Made by a program: the position numbers and the translations under genes | Assembly: GCA_937146645.1 (NCBI GenBank) | Contig: CAKZRQ010000057.1 | Span: 1-64,000 of the forward strand | Origin: an uncultured Cyclobacteriaceae bacterium | GTDB lineage: Bacteria > Bacteroidota > Bacteroidia > Cytophagales > Cyclobacteriaceae | DNA: 64,000 nucleotides | Direction: 5' to 3' | The notes under the pieces: generated by a model | The model's input: the letters and a program-made list of their open reading frames with translations, nothing else | The model's database searches: none | Told to the model about the DNA's origin: nothing | In this document: positions 26,208 to 33,961 of the stretch, piece after piece | How positions within the stretch are numbered: position 1 is the first letter of the stretch | Layout of the letters: each line of letters begins with the position of its first letter

Positions 26208-26223
26208 TGGTACATGATTCGCT
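26208..26223 (+). promoter_or_regulatory. Candidate sigma-54 promoter
   Basis: TGGTAC-N5-TCGCT, two bases from TGGCAC-N5-TTGCW, with the invariant GG and GC exactly 12 bases apart. It is 55 bases upstream of the ytxH ATG and right behind a gene for an NtrC-type activator. Confidence 0.6.
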
Positions 26224-26278
26224 TCTAAAATCATTGAACGTTCTAAAGATTTTAGAATAGCTGACAAAAATTAAAATT

Positions 26279-26542
26279 ATGGATTATTTAAAAACTACAT
26301 TTTCATTTTTATTAGGAGCCGGACTAGGAGTAGCAGCCGGAATTCTGACTGCACCAAAGAAAGGAAAGAGAACCAGAGCTGATATCTCCAACTTCATAGA
26401 CGATACCAAAAGCGAGTTAGAGGAAATGAGTAATCAAAAGTTGGCTGAAGCTAAAAGCTATCTCAACCAAACAGTAGAAACTCAAAGAAAAAATGCCAAG
26501 AAGGGCATTAAAAAGGTAAAAGAAGTAGCTACTATTTCATAA
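26279..26542 (+). CDS. YtxH-domain small protein
   Basis: 87 residues. An N-terminal glycine/alanine membrane segment (FSFLLGAGLGVAAGILTAPKKGKRTR, including the typical G-x-A-x-G-x-L-x-A-P-K-x-G motif) is followed by an amphipathic basic helix. YtxH proteins are small stress-induced proteins of unknown biochemical function. It sits behind the candidate sigma-54 promoter and ends at a bidirectional terminator. Confidence 0.88.
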   Translation: MDYLKTTFSFLLGAGLGVAAGILTAPKKGKRTRADISNFIDDTKSELEEMSNQKLAEAKSYLNQTVETQRKNAKKGIKKVKEVATIS

Positions 26543-26561
26543 GCCGAATTCAATTAACTGA

Positions 26562-26591
26562 AAAAAAGCCGCCATTTTTGGCGGCTTTTTT
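26562..26591. terminator. Bidirectional terminator between ytxH and the EEP-family gene
   Basis: Stem GCCGCC/GGCGGC with loop ATTTTT, A-run before and T-run after. The TAA stop of the minus-strand gene lies in the tract, so the hairpin serves both converging genes. Confidence 0.9.
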
Positions 26592-27657
26592 ATTGATCAA
26601 TTGCCCGTCTTAATTTATCCTTCGCTTCTGCTTGGTCGTCCGAGTCCAATTTCTTCGAAGTAATGCTTTTTTTACTTCCCTCCGAAAAATCAGGAAGATA
26701 GATTTCTGCAAGAATGGGGAAATGATCTGACCCGAAGTGTTTCAACCTCTTCAGCTGGGTTATTTGAAATTCAGAACTCAAGAAAAAATGGTCAAGCGGC
26801 CACCTGATTAATGGGTAGTTAGCATTGAAAGTATTGAAGAAACCCCTTCCCTTTCTTGGATCCTTCAAGCCACTAAGTCTTAAGAAAAGTCTGGTGGTAT
26901 GAGACCATGCCACATCATTCAAATCGCCAGCTACGAGTACAGGACATTCACTGTTCCGAACCTCTTTACCCACTTGAATCAATTCAGCGTCCCTTTCTAA
27001 AGAACTTTTATTTTCGGATGGAGATGGAGGTTTTGGGTGTAATCCAAAAAACTTGATAGATCTATCATTTCCTAACTCAATAATAGATTCAATGGAAGGT
27101 ACATCATTTTCAATTCTGAAATGAATCTTCGTGTCCCTTAGTTTTAATCTACTGTATAGCAATAATCCATACGTATTTTCAAGAGGATGCAAGACGCTGT
27201 ACGGATATTCTGCGCTAATAGCCTTATCAATGTTTTCTTTCCAAAGCGTATTGGTTTCGAGAAGAAAAATTAAGTCTGGATTTTCTTCTTTAATAATTCG
27301 AATCAATGCCTCAAAATTCTTATTAGGCATTAAAACGTTCGCTGCCATAATTTTAACGGAGACTCCATTTTCTTGATATTTTGCACTTTTTACAGACTTT
27401 GAAGCGATAGCGGTGTATGGGAAAATAATCCATAGTCGAATTGCTAGACAAAGCAATAGCAGGCAAATCATACCGACTTGGATTAAGGGGTTTTCGTTGG
27501 GCCATAAAATGATAAAAAATATTGCCCCAATATTTATGGTAGAGAATTGAACGTAAGGAAAATCAAAGAATCTAAATGCCCAATGCTCCAATTTTAAAAA
27601 GGGCAAGACGGTACCGAGTAAAATTAGAAGACTTAATGATAAGGAAACGATGTTCAT
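26590..27657 (-). CDS. Membrane endonuclease/exonuclease/phosphatase (EEP) family protein
   Basis: 355 residues. Three hydrophobic segments in the first 80 residues, then an EEP domain: MAANVLMPNKNFEALIRII, Glu in PDLIFLLETNT, FGLHPKPPSPSE, VAGDLNDVAWS (Asp/Asn catalytic), and the terminal GSDHFPILAEI (catalytic His). YafD-like architecture. Phosphodiesterase activity on nucleic acid or phospholipid is possible; substrate unknown. It follows DUF1328 on the minus strand with a hairpin between them. Confidence 0.88.
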   Translation of the reverse strand: MNIVSLSLSLLILLGTVLPFLKLEHWAFRFFDFPYVQFSTINIGAIFFIILWPNENPLIQVGMICLLLLCLAIRLWIIFPYTAIASKSVKSAKYQENGVSVKIMAANVLMPNKNFEALIRIIKEENPDLIFLLETNTLWKENIDKAISAEYPYSVLHPLENTYGLLLYSRLKLRDTKIHFRIENDVPSIESIIELGNDRSIKFFGLHPKPPSPSENKSSLERDAELIQVGKEVRNSECPVLVAGDLNDVAWSHTTRLFLRLSGLKDPRKGRGFFNTFNANYPLIRWPLDHFFLSSEFQITQLKRLKHFGSDHFPILAEIYLPDFSEGSKKSITSKKLDSDDQAEAKDKLRRAIDQ

Positions 27658-27663
27658 AAAATA

Positions 27664-27687
27664 AAGCCAGGCTTCAAAACCTGGCTT
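27664..27687. terminator. Hairpin between DUF1328 and the EEP gene
   Basis: Perfect 8-bp stem AAGCCAGG/CCTGGCTT with an 8-base loop, seven bases before the EEP start codon and just after the DUF1328 stop. The T-run is weak, so it may only attenuate read-through. Confidence 0.55.
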
Positions 27688-27695
27688 ATTAAGAC

Positions 27696-27854
27696 TTAAG
27701 AGAAAACTTGCCCTAGCAGAGACACGACCACAAGTACTAGGAAAATAAAGAATATTATTCTAGCTATTGAGGCGGCTCCTTTCGCTATTCCTGTGAAGCC
27801 TAATAATCCTGCTATAATTGCGATGACGACAAATGCTATAGTCCATTCTAACAT
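27696..27854 (-). CDS. DUF1328 (YtjA-family) small membrane protein
   Basis: Too short for the ORF track. Translation from ATG 27854 gives 52 residues: [20 protein letters not shown], then [19 protein letters not shown] and a hydrophobic end, stop TAA. This is the typical DUF1328 pattern of two membrane helices with a GxxGxAxGAAxIA centre. Members are common next to stress genes such as csbD and ytxH, as here; no biochemical role known. Confidence 0.9.
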   Translation of the reverse strand: MLEWTIAFVVIAIIAGLLGFTGIAKGAASIARIIFFIFLVLVVVSLLGQVFS

Positions 27855-28190
27855 AATTTTAAATTTTTTAGTGAAACATTTTTTACTCTACTCCCTGTAC
27901 CCAGATAATAACATTTGATAACCCATTTTCATTTTAATCGACTGGCATAGGTTTTACTGATACTAATCATGAGTATGTATTTGTATAATCTAATTCAGAT
28001 TACTCAGAGAAGTGAGAATACTATTCCAAATGCCAAATCCTCTGAAAACGCTTATTTCGGCGATAATGTGTAGAGAATTCTACACAGTATTGAGGCATTG
28101 ACTACCCAATTTTTTACAAAAAGCAGCCTGTCAGCGGTCTAAACAGGGATGGCATGAAGTTTCTCTGTTATTGGGTGTTTTTAACCAACA
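27855..28190. other. 336-base intergenic region of the stress locus
   Basis: No convincing gene; a 34-codon ORF at 27969-28073 has no support. It holds a TGGCAT...TTTACT sigma-54-like sequence (27943-27958, two mismatches) and the inverted repeat at 28067-28086. It separates divergent DUF1328 (minus) from the lipoprotein-dps-csbD-mscS run (plus), so must carry promoters for both. Confidence 0.6.
28067..28086. promoter_or_regulatory. Inverted repeat TGTGTAGA-N4-TCTACACA
   Basis: Perfect 8-bp arms with a 4-base centre (GAAT), about 105 bases before the lipoprotein start. No T-run, so an operator rather than a terminator is likelier. A similar but less symmetrical TGTAGA...TACACAGT lies just before the lone receiver gene (22954-22972). 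Confidence 0.5.
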
Positions 28191-28646
28191 ATGAGAAAAA
28201 TGAAAAAAGGAAAATTAAAATACAGCATCAAAGGATCTATTTTTCTTCTTCTACTCACCGGAGCTATTGTTTCTTGCGCTCCTCAAAAGGAGAAATCTCT
28301 TTCTGAAGAATTTGAAAGCGAGAAAAAAGAAATGATTAATGAGTTAGAATCTCTAGAAGCAGATATTGATAAAAGCATAGATGAGCTTGAGGACGAGATG
28401 AATATAAATGAAGGTCCCATCGAAAGAAACTTTGAAAAAGCAATGGCTGAACTCAAGGCCAAGAAAAAGGATGTAAATGAATCCTTAGAGGAAACAAAAA
28501 ATGCCACCAAAGAAAATTGGGATAGCGTGAAAAATGATTCAGAAAAGCTATTTGAAGAGGTAAAGTCGGACTTTAATAAACTGGTTAAAGAGGTTGAAGA
28601 AAGTGCTTCAGAAGTTAATTCAGAGTTGAATGAATCTGATGCCTAA
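28191..28646 (+). CDS. Coiled-coil lipoprotein
   Basis: 151 residues (start 28191 or ATG 28200). A signal peptide with lipobox TGAIVSC, Cys about residue 29, then a long highly charged helix (EFESEKKEMINELESLEADIDKSIDELEDE ... heptad-like) to the end. Resembles stress-linked periplasmic coiled-coil proteins but carries no named domain. First gene of the plus-strand run leading to dps, csbD and mscS; 42 bases before dps. Confidence 0.8.
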   Translation: MRKMKKGKLKYSIKGSIFLLLLTGAIVSCAPQKEKSLSEEFESEKKEMINELESLEADIDKSIDELEDEMNINEGPIERNFEKAMAELKAKKKDVNESLEETKNATKENWDSVKNDSEKLFEEVKSDFNKLVKEVEESASEVNSELNESDA

Positions 28647-28688
28647 TCGATAGAATTGGAATATTAAAGAACCTAAGACTTAGACAAA

Positions 28689-29198
28689 ATGAATTTAGAA
28701 GTAAAAAAAGAAAGAAATAAAAAGATATACGCAAAACTCGGTTTTAAGCCTATGGAAACTGTGGAATTAACTGAGGCATTAAATAATCTGCTGGCTAACT
28801 ATAGTGTACATTATCAAAAGTTGAGAAACTATCACTGGAACGTGAAAGGACCAGAATTTTTCGATGTACATGAAAAGTTTGAAGACCAATACAATCAAGC
28901 CAAGGTGGCCATCGATGATATCGCTGAGCGAATTAGAGTATTCAACCAAACTCCATATAGTACCATGAAGGATTATTTGGATAATGCAGAAATCAAGGAG
29001 ACGGGTACTGATTTGACTGCTATGGAAATGGTAGAGGAAATCTTAAATGACTACCGAATTATATTAGAATACTTGGTAAGGGTTGTGGAAAAATCCATAG
29101 AATTCGGAGATAGTGGGTCAGAAGATTTGGCCAAAGGATTCATTAAGAAGGTGGAAAAGAACCACTGGATGATGTTGGCTTTCAGTCAGCAATCATAA
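28689..29198 (+). CDS. dps: Dps-family DNA-protecting ferritin
   Basis: 169 residues. The dinuclear ferroxidase site typical of Dps: His in KLRNYHWNVKGPEFF, then HEKFEDQYNQAKVAIDDIAERI with the Asp and Glu ligands. Oxidises and stores iron using hydrogen peroxide, in a 12-subunit cage. The N-terminus is Lys-rich (KKERNKK), which in some Dps proteins aids DNA binding. In the stress cluster between the coiled-coil lipoprotein and csbD. Confidence 0.94.
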   Translation: MNLEVKKERNKKIYAKLGFKPMETVELTEALNNLLANYSVHYQKLRNYHWNVKGPEFFDVHEKFEDQYNQAKVAIDDIAERIRVFNQTPYSTMKDYLDNAEIKETGTDLTAMEMVEEILNDYRIILEYLVRVVEKSIEFGDSGSEDLAKGFIKKVEKNHWMMLAFSQQS

Positions 29199-29228
29199 AA
29201 TAATTTTGAACTAAAAATTTTAGAAACA

Positions 29229-29417
29229 ATGGAATTAGAATTAAAAGGAAATATAAAATTGATTAAAGGGAAGCTTCAAGAGAAATATGGTCAACTGACT
29301 GATGATGATCTTCAGGTTATGGAAGGCGAGGAGAACCAATTAATTGGTCTCCTTCAAAAAAAACTCGGCAAAACTGAAGCTGAGATCAAAGAAGAAATAG
29401 ATGCTTTACTGAAATAA
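29229..29417 (+). CDS. CsbD-family general stress protein
   Basis: 62 residues: ELKGNIKLIKGKLQEKYGQL then DLQVMEGEENQLIGLLQKKLG matches the CsbD pattern (KGxxKxxKGxxKExxGxLTDDDL). CsbD-like proteins rise in many bacterial stress responses; molecular function unknown. Between dps and mscS with short gaps, so part of the same transcript. Confidence 0.9.
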   Translation: MELELKGNIKLIKGKLQEKYGQLTDDDLQVMEGEENQLIGLLQKKLGKTEAEIKEEIDALLK

Positions 29418-29423
29418 TAAGTT

Positions 29424-30335
29424 ATGACCATCGATTTAAAAGAGGCGTTGAACGTTGCAGTTGGTAAAATCGAAGGGTGGATAGAATCACTCGCTGCCAT
29501 GATCCCTAATATGGTCGTGGCAGTGGTCATTTTTTCTCTCTTCTTTATACTTGCTCGAATGACTCGTCGATTTTCGGGTAAATTACTTCGAAGGTTTTCG
29601 AATAAATCTGCGCTTAATACTTTAGCCACCACATTAATTCAATTTCTAGTTTTAGGAGGTGGTTTAATCATAGTATTGAATGTTCTGGAATTAGAAAAAA
29701 CAGTTACCTCACTCTTGGCTGGTGCAGGTATTATCGGTTTGGCACTTGGTTTTGCCTTTCAGGACATTGCGGCCAATTTTATGTCAGGCGTCGCTATGGC
29801 CATCCGACAGCCTATCAAGGTAGGGGACATCATAGAAACGAACGATTTTATGGGTGAGGTGGAGAAAATTGATCTTCGCGTTACCACAATTCGAACGTTT
29901 CAAGGAATTCATGTTCTTATTCCGAATAAGGAAGTTTTTCAGAATCCTTTATTGAATTACACTAAAACTCATGAAAGAAGGATAGACCTTTCTGTCGGAA
30001 TATCTTATGCAGATGACCTAGAGCGAGTAAAGGATATTGCTGAAAAGGCCATCAGAAATTTACCTTTCTTACTTGAAGGTAAAGAGGTTAATCTTTTCTA
30101 TAAAGAGTTTGGTGATAGTTCGATCAATTTTGACATCATGTTTTGGATCCAATATCCAGGACAGGCAGGTTATTTAAAGGCAACGAGTGATGCCATAATC
30201 GCCATTAAGAAAGCTTTTGATGAAAATGATATTACCATACCATTCCCTATCCGTACTATGGACTTCGGGATTAAGGGTGGTGAAAAATTATCTGAAATGA
30301 AAATTCTTAGCGAAGAGGATGCAATGGCGTCATGA
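29424..30335 (+). CDS. Small-conductance mechanosensitive channel, MscS family
   Basis: 303 residues. Three transmembrane helices: about residues 25-48, 70-92 and the pore helix LLAGAGIIGLALGFAFQDIAANFMSG, the alanine/glycine-rich TM3 of MscS. Then the beta domain (KVGDIIETNDFMGEVEKIDLRVTTIRTFQG) and a C-terminal alpha/beta domain ending in IPFPIRTMDFG. Opens under membrane tension to release solutes on hypo-osmotic shock. Follows csbD by six bases, which places osmotic protection in this stress set. Confidence 0.94.
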   Translation: MTIDLKEALNVAVGKIEGWIESLAAMIPNMVVAVVIFSLFFILARMTRRFSGKLLRRFSNKSALNTLATTLIQFLVLGGGLIIVLNVLELEKTVTSLLAGAGIIGLALGFAFQDIAANFMSGVAMAIRQPIKVGDIIETNDFMGEVEKIDLRVTTIRTFQGIHVLIPNKEVFQNPLLNYTKTHERRIDLSVGISYADDLERVKDIAEKAIRNLPFLLEGKEVNLFYKEFGDSSINFDIMFWIQYPGQAGYLKATSDAIIAIKKAFDENDITIPFPIRTMDFGIKGGEKLSEMKILSEEDAMAS

Positions 30336-30362
30336 AAACTCTTTGGAGAGGAGAGATAGAGA

Positions 30363-30746
30363 ATGAAGGAAGAAATTAAAATTTTGGTACAAAATTTAGT
30401 AGAAGCTGAGAAATTGTACGATGAACAACTGGATAGAATAAATGACGGTTCAATTAAACTGCTTTTAGCTTTCGCGAACAGGCGAAAAGCTCTGCATTCA
30501 AAAGAAATAGGTCGACTGTTCCAAATCGATTTGAAAGAGCTAGAATCGTCAAAAAATAATACTCTAGATTTTGCAGAAGACGTTAATCAAGCATCCATTA
30601 AAAATTGGATTGCGACAGTCGAGAAAGATATTATGAATCAATATGAGAGAATTCTATCTGCGAACAAATTCGATCCTGTTCAGACCTTCGTGTTAAAAAA
30701 TCATATGAAAAGCCAAAAAATTATACTAGATGAAGTTCGGTCCTAG
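30363..30746 (+). CDS. Helical hypothetical protein, end of stress operon
   Basis: 127 residues, predicted all helical, no signal peptide: EIKILVQNLVEAEKLYDEQLDR, then ALHSKEIGRLFQIDLKELES and IVEKDIMNQYERILSANKF-like helices. The pattern hints at a ferritin-like or four-helix protein, but metal-ligand motifs (ExxH) are not clear. 27 bases behind mscS; its TAG stop lies in the loop of the terminator. Function unknown. Confidence 0.7.
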   Translation: MKEEIKILVQNLVEAEKLYDEQLDRINDGSIKLLLAFANRRKALHSKEIGRLFQIDLKELESSKNNTLDFAEDVNQASIKNWIATVEKDIMNQYERILSANKFDPVQTFVLKNHMKSQKIILDEVRS

Positions 30747-30760
30747 GCCGAACTTTTTTT
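30733..30760 (+). terminator. Terminator of the stress operon
   Basis: 8-bp stem AAGTTCGG/CCGAACTT, 7-base loop TCCTAGG, then seven T. The stop codon of the last gene lies at the loop. Confidence 0.88.
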
Positions 30761-30868
30761 GTGCTCGAGAAAACCAAGGAACTAATTATTGGCAGATTTT
30801 ACTAAAATCAAATTTGAGTTTGGGATTTTTTGCAAAGAGGTTTCAAGTGGTTCTATCTAATATGAGGT

Positions 30869-31363
30869 ATGAAAAAATGTATCTACTTTTTATTGATTTT
30901 GATCCTGGCTAGCTGTAGCGAAAATAATCCGGAGCCAGATCCTGTACCATTATCTACTCTATCGGGTAGGTACTCTGGAAGTATCCAGCATGACGTCATA
31001 GTACCGGGGGCGGGCGGCCTTGAAGAAATTGACACTACTCTTTTCTCTGGGATTATTGAAGCTCAGGTCAATGTAGTAGAAGATGAACTTTCGGTTGTCG
31101 TGACTGGATCTGACCGATATCAGATACCTGAGTTGAGATATGAGATTTATAAAGTAGAGCAAGGAGCATTTTTCAATCAATCATTTGTCACCTTGAGACT
31201 CCTGTCGAGAAACCAATACAGAGAAAGGGTGAGAGAGACTGATCCTCTGCGAAATTATTCCTTCACATTCAATGAAATGCGATCCAATATGACCCTGTTT
31301 TTACGCAGTCAGGATCCAGACAGTGTCTATAATATCTGGATTCAAGGGGAGAAGATGAATTAA
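30869..31363 (+). CDS. Hypothetical lipoprotein
   Basis: 164 residues. Lipobox ILASC puts the acylated Cys near residue 16, followed by the acidic/proline linker SENNPEPDPVP. The rest is beta-rich (LSGRYSGSIQHDVIV..., VNVVEDELSVVVTG), lipocalin-like in pattern but not assignable. The stop codon abuts the stop of the convergent gene with no base between. Confidence 0.75.
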   Translation: MKKCIYFLLILILASCSENNPEPDPVPLSTLSGRYSGSIQHDVIVPGAGGLEEIDTTLFSGIIEAQVNVVEDELSVVVTGSDRYQIPELRYEIYKVEQGAFFNQSFVTLRLLSRNQYRERVRETDPLRNYSFTFNEMRSNMTLFLRSQDPDSVYNIWIQGEKMN

Positions 31364-32197
31364 TTACCTCCCATACCTTTCAAAAAACTCCTGCGTGTCC
31401 TTAATGTCTTCCAGACCCAGGATATAGCAAACCTCGGAAAGGTCTGAAAAATCCACACCTCCACTTGCTACGGCTTCATTGTTATATCTTCCTTCTTTGG
31501 CATTAAATTCTAGTCCGATCTCTACAGCCAGCTCCCAGATTTTTAAAAGCTCTTCATCAGAAAGCATGGTCTTCCAGGCATCAAACTCTGGAGTTCTGAA
31601 CCCGGGAGTGCCATTTCCTACAGCATTTCCATCTGGAATTTTATGATAATCTGTTTCTTCCTGCACAAATGCCAAAGCCTGAGGCGAGGTAACTTCTTCG
31701 TTCCAGTTGCTATGCTGAACGATGTGAATCCTTTCAGCAATTATCAGATCAGGAATATCCCTTTCAACTACCTTCACAAGCATGGCAGAAAAATCGGATT
31801 GACCACCATCAGCTATCCAAATATCACCTCCATTTTTGAGCGTGTTCGTCGCTAATTTGGCTACTCTCTCCACAGCCTGATTTCTATCTGCATGGGCATC
31901 ACTCCAATCTTTATCCTCCAGAGCCAACTCAAAAAGAGGATTCGGAGGGACATAAAGACCTTCCTGAATTCCATAGGTTCCAGCCACCACGTGATAGTTG
32001 ACTTTTGGCATATCTGGATGAGATAAAAGCGTTACGAATCCAGCTAAAGTATGAACATCATCCACATCGGTTTTACAATCCAGATTGAGCAGCAAGAGAT
32101 CCTTGTTAGCATCGAATGGCTTTTTTGAATCTGAGCTTTGGCCGGAGGCCAAAAAGGGAATAAGCGTAATTAAGCAGAAGATGAGTCGTAATTTCAT
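31364..32197 (-). CDS. Exported nucleoside-hydrolase-like protein
   Basis: 277 residues from ATG 32197; the track's 32212 start is TTG. Signal peptide (LRLIFCLITLIPFLASGQ), then LLLLNLDCKTDVDDVHTLAGF, which resembles the acidic N-terminal calcium motif of nucleoside hydrolases (DxDxxxDD) with Lys at the second Asp position; DUF1593-type proteins have a similar TDxxxDD. Later GGDIWIADGGQSDFSAML fits the fold. Exported location and the altered motif argue against a plain purine salvage enzyme; possibly a glycan-related glycosidase. Confidence 0.65.
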   Translation of the reverse strand: MKLRLIFCLITLIPFLASGQSSDSKKPFDANKDLLLLNLDCKTDVDDVHTLAGFVTLLSHPDMPKVNYHVVAGTYGIQEGLYVPPNPLFELALEDKDWSDAHADRNQAVERVAKLATNTLKNGGDIWIADGGQSDFSAMLVKVVERDIPDLIIAERIHIVQHSNWNEEVTSPQALAFVQEETDYHKIPDGNAVGNGTPGFRTPEFDAWKTMLSDEELLKIWELAVEIGLEFNAKEGRYNNEAVASGGVDFSDLSEVCYILGLEDIKDTQEFFERYGR

Positions 32198-32261
32198 ATA
32201 GATCGTTTTCAAATTTTACAACTAGATTTTTATGGTGAATTCCAAGGCCAACTGGGATTAA

Positions 32262-33959
32262 TTACCAGCTTCCCCCGCCTCCGCCGCCAAAACCACCGCC
32301 TGAAGAACCACCTCCGCTGCTGCTACTGGATGAAGGTTGACTGACCATGTTCGATTGGGTATTTGACATACTTCGGCTGAAGGATTTAGAGAAATTATTC
32401 ATAGAACCATAGCTGCCATGCGGAGTGTGATACCATTCGGGTGGTCTTTCGCCAAGAGCATCAAACTTATCCGACCATCTCTCCAGAGACCCAAAAGCCA
32501 GAGCATAGGACATGGTGTCTTCAAAATAATTCGGGGATTCCCTGATGAGTATTTTAATTCGATTTTCTTCTGCTGTCTTAATGAACTGCCGAAAGCCCTT
32601 CAGCTCAGAGAAAATTTCATTTCCTTGAGGATTTTTCTTGCTCATGTAGAAATTGAGTAGAAGGAGAGCGATGCAGGTCAGCACCAGAGCAATGGTAGCT
32701 ATAAACCCCCAGAAAAAAAGAAAGGCAAAACCAACGAACATAATGGTAAGAATCAATCCAAGTGTCACTTTCCCCTGGACTTTGCGGGATTTTTCCAGAT
32801 AATATTTCTGAGCTTCCTTTTTTAGAAGCCTTTTGCAATCGTCCATTTTTCGATAAAAGCTATCCTTCAGATCGCTGATTTTCACAGAGTTTTTTCCATC
32901 GAATAATTCTTCAAAAAAGAGCCTTTCATAGCTTGGCAATGGCTTGGCTGGTAATTCCTGAAGTTTCACGATTTCAGTGTCCTTCTTTGAGAACCAGCCT
33001 CCATCATCGATTTCATTAATTTCTATTAAACCTTGAGCTCCCCAGTAAGGAATTAGGGATATAATATCCATGGAATCTTGCCTGTCATTAATGAGAAATC
33101 CTACCATGGCTGGATCCATTTTTTCAGGAGGAAAATAGGTGATGGCCATAGGAGATGGTTCTTCTTTTCCGTGTCGGTTCCAGATCAGGTAGAAAGTTAG
33201 GATCAGGGCTAGAATTAATAAGGTCCATCCATAATCTGACCAAAAAGGCCAGAGTGGTTTGATTTCTTTGACTGAATCGGGGGGCAAATTTATGAGGAGT
33301 GTAACGGCTTCTCCGTAGGATGAATTGAAACCCGGTTTGGCTTTCCCGACGATCTCATTTCCCGTTACTGAAACATCAAAAGCCTCGCTTTCAGAACTGT
33401 TGCCAAATGAACCTGAATAGATAAAAACATTATTCTCAGTGATTCGGACTCCTTCCGGTAATTGAATTCGGAAAGACATGTCCTTGAAGTCAGCAAACCA
33501 CCCTGTTGGCTTTAGATTCCAATAAAACTGTATGGCTTCCTTATTATGCAGGAAGGCTTTTTTTACCCGGTAATTGATCTGGTAATTGACATCTCCTTCC
33601 ACAAATTCATCGGCATCACCAATCCGGATTTGTGAAGTGCCAAACAGCCTACGGGCAAATTCTCCATCGGCATCAAACTTATGGTTTGGAACATCAATAT
33701 TACTGAGTGAAATTTCTCGCCTTTCTTCTTTCCCATCGGCTCCGAGGACATCATAATTCAGGACGATGTCTCTGTAGATTCCATGTTTTTGCCGGAAAAA
33801 GAATACATCATAATTCTCCTTGATATCAAAGAATCCCTCTTTGTCAATTCGTACGGATACCTGGTAATCTTTTACTTCGAAATCCTGTGCTTTGGCCGAT
33901 AGGCCTAAGGCAAACAAGGTTCCTAGAAAAAGAAGTGCCGATATGAACCTGAATTTCAC
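32262..33959 (-). CDS. DUF2207-domain predicted membrane protein
   Basis: 565 residues from a GTG two bases behind the lemA stop. Signal peptide, an extracytoplasmic DUF2207 domain (YQVSVRIDKEGFFDIKENYDVFF), a helix near residue 245 (GWTLLILALILTFYLIW) and two near 400-450, then a Ser/Gly-rich tail (GGGSSGGGFGGGGGGSW). This pairing with LemA is widespread. Function unknown; a role at the cell envelope is usually assumed. Confidence 0.9.
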   Translation of the reverse strand: MKFRFISALLFLGTLFALGLSAKAQDFEVKDYQVSVRIDKEGFFDIKENYDVFFFRQKHGIYRDIVLNYDVLGADGKEERREISLSNIDVPNHKFDADGEFARRLFGTSQIRIGDADEFVEGDVNYQINYRVKKAFLHNKEAIQFYWNLKPTGWFADFKDMSFRIQLPEGVRITENNVFIYSGSFGNSSESEAFDVSVTGNEIVGKAKPGFNSSYGEAVTLLINLPPDSVKEIKPLWPFWSDYGWTLLILALILTFYLIWNRHGKEEPSPMAITYFPPEKMDPAMVGFLINDRQDSMDIISLIPYWGAQGLIEINEIDDGGWFSKKDTEIVKLQELPAKPLPSYERLFFEELFDGKNSVKISDLKDSFYRKMDDCKRLLKKEAQKYYLEKSRKVQGKVTLGLILTIMFVGFAFLFFWGFIATIALVLTCIALLLLNFYMSKKNPQGNEIFSELKGFRQFIKTAEENRIKILIRESPNYFEDTMSYALAFGSLERWSDKFDALGERPPEWYHTPHGSYGSMNNFSKSFSRSMSNTQSNMVSQPSSSSSSGGGSSGGGFGGGGGGSW

Positions 33960-33961
33960 CT

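Noticed and set aside
27969-28073. 34-codon ORF MSMYLYNLIQITQRSENT... in the large intergenic region
   Set aside because: No ribosome-binding or family evidence, and it overlaps the inverted repeat at 28067; left as intergenic.
28150-28165. TGGCATGAAGTTTCTC resembling a sigma-54 -24 box before the lipoprotein
   Set aside because: The -24 half fits but the -12 GC is missing (reads CT), so it is not counted as a promoter.
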